Positions 47,851 to 56,940 of a stretch of 64,000 bases of DNA are shown here, piece after piece (the stretch's first letter is position 1; every line of letters starts with the position of its first letter). The notes below the pieces were generated by a model that was not told the origin of the DNA, ran no database searches, and saw only the letters and a list, made by a program, of their open reading frames with translations. The translations under genes and the position numbers were made by a program. This DNA is from Sphingobacteriales bacterium (GTDB taxonomy: Bacteria; Bacteroidota; Bacteroidia; Chitinophagales; UBA2359), in contig JADJJT010000001.1 of assembly GCA_016706405.1 (NCBI GenBank), positions 995,501-1,059,500 of the forward strand, written 5' to 3'.

Positions 47851-50193
47851 ATGGTTCATTGGTTGTTTGCATGGTTTAAATCTTTTGTTTTGCCGTATTT
47901 TTACTATTTGATTTTATTTTTAGCAGTACACACCTGTTTCACTACTACTCAGGCCCAAGGGCAAACGCAAGCTGGCGATGCTACCATCCGTGGATTTGTT
48001 TACGACAAAGCTACCGGCGAACCACTTATTTTTGTATTGGTATTATTGCAAGGCACTAACTACGGCGCTTCAACCGATATAAACGGCTTTTTTAGTATAG
48101 CCAAAGTGCCAGCCGGCAACTATACCCTGTATTGCCGGCCTGTAGGCTACGATACGCTACAAGTACCCGTTACCTTAGCACCAAACGATTTAGTAAACAA
48201 ACAACTATATATTGCCCAAGCTAACACTCAGCTTCAAACCGTTGAGATAACTGCCGAACGCACCGAAAAACAAACCGAAGTGCGCGCCTCGGTTATTAAA
48301 GTTACGCCTAAACAAATTTCAAAAATACCAACCGTTGGCGGCGAGCCCGACCTTGCCCAATACTTGCAAGTACTGCCGGGTGTGGTTTCAACAGGCGACC
48401 AAGGCGGACAACTATACATACGTGGCGGCGCACCCATACAAACCAAAGTAATGCTCGATGGGCTAACAATTTACAACCCTTTCCATTCCATAGGCTTGTT
48501 TTCGGTATTTGAAACCGACCTTATCCGAAATGTTGAAGTGCATACCGGAGGCTTTAGTGCCTTACATGGCGGGCGAATATCGGCGGTAATTGACGTTACC
48601 TCGCGCGATGGCAATCGCAAAAAACACAGCGGGAAAATTGGTGCCAGCACCTTCTCAGGAAAGGCATTATTTGAAGGGCCAATAAAACGGTTCAACGAGT
48701 CGACACAAGGCACATCTGCATCTTATATGTTAAGTGCAAAAACCTCGTATTTAGACCGTACCTCAAAAATGCTGTACGATTATATTTATGAAGATGGACT
48801 GCCCTATAATTTTACCGACTTGTACGGCAAAATTAGTTTAAACTTAGGGAACGGCAGTAAAATAAACTTCTCCGGATATAATTTTGACGACAATGTTCGT
48901 TATTTGGGCAAGTCAAAGCTACATTGGGGTTCATTTGGTTCGGGGGTAAATTTTGTCGCTGTTCCGGGTGTTTCAAAAGTATTAATTGATGGCCATTTTT
49001 CGTTTTCAAAATATAATATTTCACTTACCGAAAGCGATGGCTTGCCACGAACCAGCAGTATCGGTGGTTTTAATAGCGGCGTAAATTTCTCGTATTTTTT
49101 ACCTAAGGGCGACCTTAAATATGGCATCGAAATTAGTGGCTATAGCACCCAATTCAAATTTTATACCCCCTTAGGTTACGGCATAGACCAAGACCAAAAT
49201 ACCACCGAAATAGGCGGATTTTTAAACTACAAGGCCATTGTGGGCGATAAAAAATTGCTCCTTGAGCCCGGATTAAGAATTAACTATTACGCTTCTTTGG
49301 CAGCATTTGCCCTTGAGCCGCGTTTTGCCCTAAAATATAATATTACCGACCGTTCGAGGCTTAAACTTGCCTCGGGATATTACTCGCAAAACTTTATAAG
49401 CACACGCTCAGATAAAGACGTTGTAAACCTTTTTTCCGGATTTTTATCAGCTCCCGAAGGTGCACTTGACAACGCTTTTGGCAACGAAGCTCCCAATAAT
49501 TTGCAATATGCTTTGCACGGTATTTTGGGGTACGAATTTGATGCCACCCGCTATTTAGATTTTAATATCGAAACGTATTACAAGTATTTTAACCAGCTTA
49601 TTGATATTAACCGCTCGAAACTACTTAACCAAGACCCCGATTATGTGATGGAGGTTGGGCACGCTTACGGTTTTGATGTACTTGCCAAATACGACCACAA
49701 ACCTTGGTATTTATGGGCGGTTTACTCGTTGGGTTATGTTACCCGCAACAATGGCGACCAGGTTTACCCGCCCCATTACGACCGCCGCCATAACGTAAAT
49801 TTATTAGCCTCGTATGCGTTTGGCAAGGGGCAATCGTGGGAAATTAGCGCACGCTGGAATTTTGGGTCGGGGTTTCCGTTTACCAAAACGCAGGGTTTTT
49901 ATGAGTCGCTTAACTTTAATGGCGGTATTGATGTTGATTATTTAACCCAAAACGGGCAGCTCGAAATCATTTATTCTGAAAAAATTAACGACGGGCGTTT
50001 GCCCTCGTATCATCGTTTAGATTTATCTATTAAAAAAGAGTGGGCTTTAGGCACCGACGCTCGCCTCGAGGCTACCGCCAGCGTTACCAATGCTTATAAC
50101 CGCGATAATATTTTTTATTTCGACCGTATTCATTACGAGCGCATTAACCAACTGCCAATTTTGCCAAGTATTGGTGTAGCATTCTCGTTTTAG
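47851..50193 (+). CDS. TonB-dependent receptor with carboxypeptidase-like N-terminal domain
   Basis: 780 residues. The signal peptide ends near TQAQG; a carboxypeptidase-regulatory-like domain spans about 42-125 (IRGFVYDKATGEPLIFVLV); the plug domain spans about 150-260 (GEPDLAQYLQVLPGV, GGQLYIRGGAP, KVMLDGLTIYNPFH, GGFSALHGGRISAVIDV); then the beta-barrel, which ends in an aromatic (VAFSF). Imports an unknown large solute, energised by TonB. Not a SusC type, since no SusD partner is adjacent. Confidence 0.92.
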   Translation: MVHWLFAWFKSFVLPYFYYLILFLAVHTCFTTTQAQGQTQAGDATIRGFVYDKATGEPLIFVLVLLQGTNYGASTDINGFFSIAKVPAGNYTLYCRPVGYDTLQVPVTLAPNDLVNKQLYIAQANTQLQTVEITAERTEKQTEVRASVIKVTPKQISKIPTVGGEPDLAQYLQVLPGVVSTGDQGGQLYIRGGAPIQTKVMLDGLTIYNPFHSIGLFSVFETDLIRNVEVHTGGFSALHGGRISAVIDVTSRDGNRKKHSGKIGASTFSGKALFEGPIKRFNESTQGTSASYMLSAKTSYLDRTSKMLYDYIYEDGLPYNFTDLYGKISLNLGNGSKINFSGYNFDDNVRYLGKSKLHWGSFGSGVNFVAVPGVSKVLIDGHFSFSKYNISLTESDGLPRTSSIGGFNSGVNFSYFLPKGDLKYGIEISGYSTQFKFYTPLGYGIDQDQNTTEIGGFLNYKAIVGDKKLLLEPGLRINYYASLAAFALEPRFALKYNITDRSRLKLASGYYSQNFISTRSDKDVVNLFSGFLSAPEGALDNAFGNEAPNNLQYALHGILGYEFDATRYLDFNIETYYKYFNQLIDINRSKLLNQDPDYVMEVGHAYGFDVLAKYDHKPWYLWAVYSLGYVTRNNGDQVYPPHYDRRHNVNLLASYAFGKGQSWEISARWNFGSGFPFTKTQGFYESLNFNGGIDVDYLTQNGQLEIIYSEKINDGRLPSYHRLDLSIKKEWALGTDARLEATASVTNAYNRDNIFYFDRIHYERINQLPILPSIGVAFSF

Positions 50194-50273
50194 CAATACA
50201 GAACTATTTAATTGTATGATTATTGCCTGGTTTTACTGGTCAATTATCCGGATAAATAGTGCAATTTTATTTA

Positions 50274-51020
50274 TTACATAGTTTCGTACCGTTTTATCCG
50301 GATAAAGCCCCATTTATGCAAACGATGCTCGACTGATACTTTTAACACTCCTAAGCCGTATTTTAAACTGCGTTTAAAATTAATAGAACTGGCTTCGTTA
50401 AAATACTTGGTTGGGCATGTAATTTCGGCTATTTCAAACCCGGCCATAAATATTTGTGAAATCATTTGGTTGTCAAAAATAAAATCGTCGCTGTTTGCAT
50501 TAAAATTTACCTTTTGCAATACTTGGCGGGTAAATGCCCTGTAGCCTGTGTGGTATTCAGAAAGTTTTGCCCCAATGATAAAATTTTGCGTCAGGGTTAA
50601 AAATCTGTTCGAAATGTATTTATACAATGGCATGCCGCCACGCAAAGCACCGCCGCCCAAAATACGCGAGCCTAAAACAACCGAATATAAACTGCTGGCT
50701 ATTAGATGTACTATTGACGGAATAAGTTTGGGTGTATATTGGTAGTCGGGGTGCAACATAATAACTATGTCGGCCCCAATATCGAGGGCTTTTTTGTAGC
50801 AAGTTTTTTGGTTACCGCCATATCCTTTATTTTTATCGTGCTTAATAATATGGTGTATGCCTAAATTGTTGGCTAACTCAAAGGTATTATCTCTACTGGC
50901 ATCGTCAACTAAAATTAGTTCATCAACTAAATTTTGGTCAATATCGGCAACTGTTTGTTCGAGGGTTTTGGCGGCGTTGTAAGCGGGCATTACCACTACC
51001 ACTTTCAGGCCATTAATCAT
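50274..51020 (-). CDS. family 2 glycosyltransferase
   Basis: 248 residues with a GT-A fold: VVVMPAYNAAKTLEQTV start, DELILVDDASRDNT nucleotide site, DIVIMLHPDYQYTP metal-site region. Similar to dolichol-/undecaprenyl-phosphate sugar transferases but without added membrane helices. Substrate unknown. The last codons contain the 14-bp palindrome TTTATCCGGATAAA (50293-50306). Runs just downstream of fabI (48-bp gap). Confidence 0.85.
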   Translation of the reverse strand: MINGLKVVVVMPAYNAAKTLEQTVADIDQNLVDELILVDDASRDNTFELANNLGIHHIIKHDKNKGYGGNQKTCYKKALDIGADIVIMLHPDYQYTPKLIPSIVHLIASSLYSVVLGSRILGGGALRGGMPLYKYISNRFLTLTQNFIIGAKLSEYHTGYRAFTRQVLQKVNFNANSDDFIFDNQMISQIFMAGFEIAEITCPTKYFNEASSINFKRSLKYGLGVLKVSVEHRLHKWGFIRIKRYETM

Positions 51021-51068
51021 AGAATAATCTTTAGGCTACACAAAACACAATAAGAATTTGTAATAATT

Positions 51069-51875
51069 TTAATCTTCAAAAATTGCAGGTGTCATGCCCA
51101 TAGTTGAAAAGCCACCATCATGAAAAATATTTTGCATGGTAATCATCCGGGTATAATCGCTAAATAGAGTGAGGCAAAAATCGGCACAAGCTTCGGCACT
51201 TGCATTGCCTAATGGCGACATTTTGTCGGCGTAGCTAAAAAAGTCGCCAAACCCCGAAACGCCTGTTCCGGCTGTTGTTTGGGTGGGCGATTGTGAAACG
51301 GTATTGATGCGCACTTTTTTCCGGATACCGTAATGATAGCCAAAACTTCGGGCAATACTTTCGAGGGTTGCTTTGGCATCGGCCATATCATTATATCCCG
51401 GAAAAACCCGTTGGGCAGCTATATAGCTAAGTGCCACCACCGAACCCCACTCGGCAATAGCATCGAGTTTATAAGCTGTTTGCAGCAATTTATGTAACGA
51501 AATAGCCGAAACGTCTAAGGTTTGCTGCAAAAAATTGTAATCTAAATCGGTATAGTCGCGCTTTTTGCGCACGTTTGGCGACATGCCTATTGAATGTAAA
51601 ATAAAATCGAGTGGGCCGCCCAATATTTCCATTGATTGGGTAATCAGTGTTTCGAGGTCTTCAATTTTTGTAGCATCGGCGGGTATAACCTGTGCGTTGT
51701 TGCACTGTTGGGCTAAGGTGTTTATTTGCCCTAAGCGCATAGCTACGGGGGCATTTGTGAGGGTAAATATTGCGCCTTCGTTGTGTGCGCGCTGTGCTAC
51801 TTTCCAGGCAATAGATTTTTCGTCTAAAGCGCCAAATATAATGCCTTTTTTTCCGGCAAGCAGGTTGTTGGCCAT
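51069..51875 (-). CDS. fabI: enoyl-[acyl-carrier-protein] reductase (NADH)
   Basis: Last step of each fatty-acid elongation cycle. The 268-residue product has the FabI-specific catalytic set Tyr151, Tyr161 and Lys168 (Y-x6-K in GYNDMADAK), an exact +5 offset from the E. coli enzyme. SIGMSPN and RINTVSQSPTQTTAG are the cofactor and substrate loops. TATCTTTG on the minus strand (51922-51915), 40 bp upstream, is a candidate -7 box. Confidence 0.94.
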   Translation of the reverse strand: MANNLLAGKKGIIFGALDEKSIAWKVAQRAHNEGAIFTLTNAPVAMRLGQINTLAQQCNNAQVIPADATKIEDLETLITQSMEILGGPLDFILHSIGMSPNVRKKRDYTDLDYNFLQQTLDVSAISLHKLLQTAYKLDAIAEWGSVVALSYIAAQRVFPGYNDMADAKATLESIARSFGYHYGIRKKVRINTVSQSPTQTTAGTGVSGFGDFFSYADKMSPLGNASAEACADFCLTLFSDYTRMITMQNIFHDGGFSTMGMTPAIFED

Positions 51876-52213
51876 CGTTTAAATTTAATTCGTTTATTAA
51901 AGGGGGTTTGGCGGCAAAGATAGGTAATTTTTTTGTTCAAATACCGCCTTGATTAGCGTAATAATTTAACGAAGTTTTTAGAGCAAACTCAACGATTAAG
52001 CGATAAGATGTGTTTGCCTTGTTTATTAAGGCACGGCCTTGGGCTCAAATTTTATTTGAGAGGAAAATTAAACCAATAACTTTCTTTATTCCAGGAGTTA
52101 TGTGATAGTATTCCCGGCTGTTGGCATTATGTGGTAATCAAACTTGTCGTTTAGAATAAATAAGTATGGTATTTGGTTTAAGTTTAATTGTCATCAAAAG
52201 CAGTTTACATAAA
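51876..52213. other. intergenic stretch, 338 bp
   Basis: Between fabI and the GNAT gene. Holds the candidate fabI -7 box (51915-51922) and a short imperfect hairpin (GCCTTG...AAGGC near 52016-52034). No open frame or RNA gene recognised. Confidence 0.4.
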
Positions 52214-52630
52214 TTATTTGGTTCTTAGAATTGAAAATGCTCTGTCTTCTTTAATCATGCCGATTTTTGGATAATATTCTATGGCCGATGGTGCCGAGAG
52301 TAAAAGTATCATTACTTGTTCTCCGAGTTTTTCTTTTGTCAGCCTCACAAGTTCTTTTCCAATTCCCTTTTTTTTAAAATCCGGATGAACGGCAAGGTCG
52401 GCAAGGTAGCAAGTCCAAACCCAATCGGTAACTGACCGCGAAACACCAACTAAATCATCATTTATCCATGCCGTTACAACAAGATTTGATGCCTCAAACA
52501 TTTTTTGTATTCGCGCTTTGTCCTTTGTAGGCCGAGACAAGCCCGCTTTATCATAAAGTTCAATTATTTGGTCTGTTGTTGGTTTTTTATCGAAACTAAA
52601 TATTACGTCCTTAATAATTGACTCGTGCAT
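52214..52630 (-). CDS. GNAT family N-acetyltransferase
   Basis: 138 residues. The acetyl-CoA-binding motif A is LAVHPDFKKKGIGKELVRLT (Q/R-x-x-G-x-G/A form), preceded by VVTAWINDDLVGVSRSVTD and followed by LLLSAPSAIEYYPKIGM. Substrate unknown; monodomain. Encoded 65 bp downstream of nothing related on the same strand (DUF4175 gene upstream). Confidence 0.85.
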   Translation of the reverse strand: MHESIIKDVIFSFDKKPTTDQIIELYDKAGLSRPTKDKARIQKMFEASNLVVTAWINDDLVGVSRSVTDWVWTCYLADLAVHPDFKKKGIGKELVRLTKEKLGEQVMILLLSAPSAIEYYPKIGMIKEDRAFSILRTK

Positions 52631-52695
52631 AACAGATTCATTTTTAGCGTTAAGTAGCAGTCCAACTATTTATGAGCTGCGCACTCCATTACAAA

Positions 52696-55600
52696 TTAGT
52701 AACTAATTGATTTAAAATATTTCTCAGCTAACTGTTTGTAGTAAGGTTTTAAGTTGGGCGGAACAGTGCGGTATAAATCGGTTTCGGATTGCCGTTTTTT
52801 AATAAACTCTTCAAAAGCTGGCGGCGGGTTAGGTGTTCTGTTTTGCGCTGTTTCTGCTTGGCGTTTGTCGTCCCATTCTTGTTCGCGTTCTGACTCTTCA
52901 ACTTTCAGCATCCGGGTTAAAATTTCTTGTTGGCGTTTTACCATATCGGCAGTTAGTTTGCGGTTCACCAATTCAGTTTCGGTGCGTTCCATTTCTTTAG
53001 CCAAGTCGCGCAGTTCGCGGGCTTGTTTATTTTTTTCTTCGCCTTTGCCGTCTTTATTTTTGCGCTCGTCTGTTTTATCATTTCCGCTTTTACCATTATT
53101 GCCTTCCTGACCTTTTTCGCCTTTTTTGCCATCGTTGCCTTCCATTTTTTTAGCCATCTCTTCTAAGCTGCGACGCAATGCCTCTTGTTGTTGTGCTAAT
53201 TGGGCGGCTTCTTTACTCATTTGTTTACCCCCTGGTTTTTTGCCTTCTTTAATATCTTGTTGAAGTTTTGAAATTTGGTCGTTTAGTTGTTTTTGCATTT
53301 GCCCCATGCCTTTCATACTGGGTTTGCCTCCTTTGCCTTTTCCGGGCTTTTTGCAGTTTTTACACGAGCCACCACTTTGCTGTTGTTGTTCGGCCATTTG
53401 CTGTTGCATTTGCTGCATGGCCTCATCAAGCATTAAGGCAAGGTTGTTAAGGCTGGTCATAACAAATTGTTGGTTGGTAGCGGCTGGAGCTACTCGTCTT
53501 TCGGCTAAATTACTTAAAGCATCGCCCATATTGCGCGAAAGTTCGGTTAACTCGCTGGTAATAAAAGCTTCGAGTTGGAAAACCCTTTTGCTAAGTGCTA
53601 CTAAGCTATCGCGCACCATCTCCGAGTCGTCTCGAAGTTTGTTTTGTTGTTGCAATAGTTTAACGTAGCGCGGATTATTGATATTGGTTTTTTTCAGGTC
53701 TTCCATCAATTCTTCTTGATCCATGGAAAGGCGAACTAAATTTTCAAGCAATTGCCTGATGGATTTCATATCTTCTTCTGCTTGTTCTTGTTGCATTTCT
53801 TGTTGCATTTCTTGCATTTGTTCGGCCATTTCCTTCATTTTTTGGCCGGCCTTTTTCTGTTTGTCGCTGGCCGATTGTTTGTTGTTTTGTTGCATTTGCT
53901 GTTCGCTTTGTTCTTGTTCGTTGCTAATCTCCTCCTGTTGTTTTTCGGTATCGCCTTGTATATCCTTTTCTTTTTTAAGTTCTTCGGCCAACTTATCTAA
54001 TTCTTTAATATCTTTTTTAAGTTCGTCAAATTTTTCGGTCGCTTTTTCTTGTTCTTTTTTATTGTCTTCTAACGAATTATCACTATTTTTTTCGGTTTCT
54101 TCACCTAATTTTTTTTGTTCTTCGGCTAATTTGTTCAGTTTATCAATAGTTTCCTCCATTTTTTGTTCAAATTGCAGTTCTTTGAACAATTCCATCATCC
54201 GGTCTAATTCATCTTGAAGCTGTTCATCGCTCATTTTAAAGTCTTCCATTTTTTTCATCATTTCATCTTTATTCATCTGTTCTAACATTTGCGCTAATTT
54301 ATCCATTAGTTTTTTCATTTCATCGGTCATCATTTTATCCATTAAATCTTGTAATTTCTCGTACTTTTCTTTAGTTTGTTCTGAAAACTCTTTGAATTCC
54401 TGTTGATTTTTAAGGTTTTCGTTAAAATTATTTTTGGCTTGTTCAATGCGTTCCTGCATTTCTTGCCGTTTGTTTAACAAATCTTGAATTTGTTGTTTGT
54501 CTTGCCAATTTAATTCCTTTTTTTGCAATAGGCGTTGCTGAATATCTTTCATATCCTCTTGAAATTGTTGTAAATCTTTCAAGGCTTTGTCTAAATCGTT
54601 TTTTACATCCTCGTTTTTTTGTTGGGCTAACTGTTCCATTTCTTTGTTTGTAGGAGCTTGGTAACTCATAATTTGTGTTCGGGCAAATTTGCTGCCGTTT
54701 ACGGCGTCGTTGTCCCACACTTCAAAAAAGTAGGTCAGGCGGTCTCCGGGTTTAAGGCTTAATTTGGCCAAATCCCAGGTATAGGTGTAGGTAGCAATTT
54801 TCCGACCGGGTTCAATGCCAATATTTGTTTGTTGGTAAGGGCCATCGGCTGATACTTCGGCGGGCGAAATCCGGTATTTAAAATACATGGATTTTAGTCC
54901 ATAATCGTCGCTGGCATCGCCCATAAAATACCTAAATTTGGCATCTGTACTATCGCGTTGTTCTTCAACACTAATGGTTGGGTGCGCATCGGGTATTACG
55001 GTTATCATATACGTCATACTGTCGGCTTTGGGTAGTTTTTGGCTCGACAGGTAAACGGTATAACTTGTGTTTTGAAACAAGCGTTTGGTAATTTCAAATT
55101 TATTGCCGCTGCTTGGTGTGGCGTTGGTTTCAGGGCTTCCGGATGGGCCAAAACGCAGGCTTACTGTTTCTGTATTTTCTGCTTCAAACGTCCAGGTAAC
55201 ATTGGTTCCGGCCGGAACTACCATATCGCCCGAGTTGCGCAATACTTCGTCTTTTTTATCCACATAATCCGGATAATTTAACGCAGCATCAAAGTTTAAT
55301 AGTGAGGGCTTAGGTATTACGGTTAAATTATAATCGTTTGACCTAAATCCGTTGGCATCAAAATAAAATACTGCACTTTTTTGCACATTGCTAAGTTTAT
55401 AAAAAAATTCTCCGGATTGTTCACCTTTGGTTAATTTGTATGGAAAATTATTGATATGCAAAAACGCTTCGTTTGGTATTACACTGCCTTCGGTTTTAAC
55501 TTGAAGGGTAATATCTTGGTTTTGCACTACTTCTAAATTTTGGGTTAGCAGTTTAAAAGTAAACGGCGCTTTAGGGGCGTATTCTTGGTTGTTATTTATA

Positions 55601-56172
55601 AGACGTTCGGTGCTTTCGCGCAGCAAATTTGGAGCTAAGTAAGCCAAAACCAGCAACGACAACAGCGGGATTGCCGCATATTTTACATATTGTTTGTTTT
55701 TAGCTAAATTAATTGCACCTACAAAGGGAACGGGCTTAATATCGTCAATTTTTTGATTGATACTGGCTTCAATAAGGTCGCGGTCGGTAAGCGAAGTGGC
55801 CTGATGTTTAAGTTGTAATATATTTAACAATTTATCTTTTACATTAATAAAATGTGCCCCCACAATAGCAGCTGCTTGCTCGTGGGTAATAATACGCCCT
55901 AATTTAAAAAATTGCAATAAAGGCTGCAAAACGCCCCACCAGCCAATACCGGCTGCTAAGGCTATAAAACCCCAAAATAAAATTTTACGAATAGTGGTTG
56001 AGAAATAAAGGTAATATTCTGAGATGCTAATTATTAAAAAAGCAGCTAATACAACCCCTATAGTGTATAAAGTTCCACGAAGCAATTTATTCAGGTAATA
56101 TTTCCGGATAAATTGATCGAGTTTTTGCAATAATAAATGGTAGTTGGTATTTAAATTGGCGTAGGCACTCAT
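52696..56172 (-). CDS. DUF4175 family membrane protein with long coiled coil
   Basis: 1158 residues. Two adjacent membrane helices near 35-90 and a third near 165-185 (YAAIPLLSLLVLAYLAPNLL); an Ig-like extracytoplasmic region at ~200-510; then more than 500 residues rich in Glu, Lys, Gln and Met forming long coiled coils (for example QQLAQQKNEDVKNDLDKALK), with a Cys pair in CKNCKKPG near 945 and Gly-rich breaks. Characteristic of the Bacteroidota DUF4175 family, which is often near MoxR/BatA-type genes; none is present here. Function unknown; a rod or scaffold is plausible. Confidence 0.85.
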   Translation of the reverse strand: MSAYANLNTNYHLLLQKLDQFIRKYYLNKLLRGTLYTIGVVLAAFLIISISEYYLYFSTTIRKILFWGFIALAAGIGWWGVLQPLLQFFKLGRIITHEQAAAIVGAHFINVKDKLLNILQLKHQATSLTDRDLIEASINQKIDDIKPVPFVGAINLAKNKQYVKYAAIPLLSLLVLAYLAPNLLRESTERLINNNQEYAPKAPFTFKLLTQNLEVVQNQDITLQVKTEGSVIPNEAFLHINNFPYKLTKGEQSGEFFYKLSNVQKSAVFYFDANGFRSNDYNLTVIPKPSLLNFDAALNYPDYVDKKDEVLRNSGDMVVPAGTNVTWTFEAENTETVSLRFGPSGSPETNATPSSGNKFEITKRLFQNTSYTVYLSSQKLPKADSMTYMITVIPDAHPTISVEEQRDSTDAKFRYFMGDASDDYGLKSMYFKYRISPAEVSADGPYQQTNIGIEPGRKIATYTYTWDLAKLSLKPGDRLTYFFEVWDNDAVNGSKFARTQIMSYQAPTNKEMEQLAQQKNEDVKNDLDKALKDLQQFQEDMKDIQQRLLQKKELNWQDKQQIQDLLNKRQEMQERIEQAKNNFNENLKNQQEFKEFSEQTKEKYEKLQDLMDKMMTDEMKKLMDKLAQMLEQMNKDEMMKKMEDFKMSDEQLQDELDRMMELFKELQFEQKMEETIDKLNKLAEEQKKLGEETEKNSDNSLEDNKKEQEKATEKFDELKKDIKELDKLAEELKKEKDIQGDTEKQQEEISNEQEQSEQQMQQNNKQSASDKQKKAGQKMKEMAEQMQEMQQEMQQEQAEEDMKSIRQLLENLVRLSMDQEELMEDLKKTNINNPRYVKLLQQQNKLRDDSEMVRDSLVALSKRVFQLEAFITSELTELSRNMGDALSNLAERRVAPAATNQQFVMTSLNNLALMLDEAMQQMQQQMAEQQQQSGGSCKNCKKPGKGKGGKPSMKGMGQMQKQLNDQISKLQQDIKEGKKPGGKQMSKEAAQLAQQQEALRRSLEEMAKKMEGNDGKKGEKGQEGNNGKSGNDKTDERKNKDGKGEEKNKQARELRDLAKEMERTETELVNRKLTADMVKRQQEILTRMLKVEESEREQEWDDKRQAETAQNRTPNPPPAFEEFIKKRQSETDLYRTVPPNLKPYYKQLAEKYFKSISY

Positions 56173-56275
56173 TTTCTTTTTCTTTATTGCTTTAATTGGT
56201 TTTTTTGGTTGGTTATTTGGTTTTAAAGGGCAAAATAAGTTATACTTTATTTATTCACAAACACAAACTGCCTTG

Positions 56276-56307
56276 CAAAGATAACCCATTGTACTAAAAA
56301 TTACAAA
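56276..56307 (-). promoter_or_regulatory. promoter of the DUF4175 gene
   Basis: Minus strand: TTTG (56307-56304), 20 bp, TATCTTTG (56283-56276). Full match to the Bacteroidota consensus, 104 bp before the start codon. Confidence 0.6.
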
Positions 56308-56846
56308 CTTGCAGGAGGCATCAAGTGGTATTCTCGTTTATTCCGGATATTATGGCAGCACAAACTATCCTACTTAAAACTTAATATAAAACAATTATTT
56401 AAACAGTTATATATTATTACCTAATTATCAATCAATTAAAAATTTACTATTTTTTCAATAAGCATATTAATGAAACATTAACAAACAAACCATCTTTAAA
56501 ATTGGGATTAAATTAGGGGTAGGTTAAAATTGGTTAATGTTTTGACGCAGGTATTATACCACCACCAAAAACATACCAGAATTGAACTTCAAATAAATAA
56601 AATTTACTTTTTTTTAAGTCAATATATACTGAGCAAGCATTTTTTGTAAGAATTGGCATAATTATCGCTGTTTATGGAATGTAGCATACAATATTGCACC
56701 TCCAAATTTGCGCCTAAGTGCCTATAATATAAGGATTTAGCCAATTTAAAAGTTCACAGAACTAAAAAGACAGCCTATATTTTTAAACAAAAACAATCAA
56801 ATTAGAGGTGTAATTAAGTTAGCAACTTTTTACAATTATCATTTTT

Positions 56847-56879
56847 TTGTAAAAATTAATTTAAGTCGTTGTAAATTTG
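56847..56879 (+). promoter_or_regulatory. candidate promoter of the PorE-like gene
   Basis: TTG (56847-56849) and TAAATTTG (56872-56879) separated by 22 bp, slightly wider than usual; about 60 bp before the ATG at 56941. Confidence 0.4.
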
Positions 56880-56940
56880 TAGGTTACCAACTTCGATATT
56901 AATAATAAAACTTTATAAAACATTTTAAATTTTGTATTTC

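Larger units (their letters stand above)
56173..56931. other. divergent intergenic region, 759 bp
   Basis: The longest gap in the window, between DUF4175 and the PorE-like gene. Holds a candidate promoter for each (56276-56307 minus, 56847-56879 plus) and one TCCGGA (56342). Strongly AT-rich in the middle. No open frame, RNA gene or repeat array recognised, though 500 bp remain unexplained. Confidence 0.45.

Noticed and set aside
47851..50193. SusC-type receptor of a polysaccharide utilisation locus
   Set aside because: No SusD gene or glycoside hydrolases adjacent; the barrel is shorter (780 residues) than SusC proteins (about 1000).
53723..54217. 164-codon plus-strand frame rich in Ser, Cys and Phe
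   Set aside because: Shadow of the Glu/Lys/Gln coiled coil of the DUF4175 gene on the minus strand.
56400..56640. AT-rich stretch as a replication origin
   Set aside because: No cluster of DnaA boxes, no dnaA or other origin-linked genes nearby.
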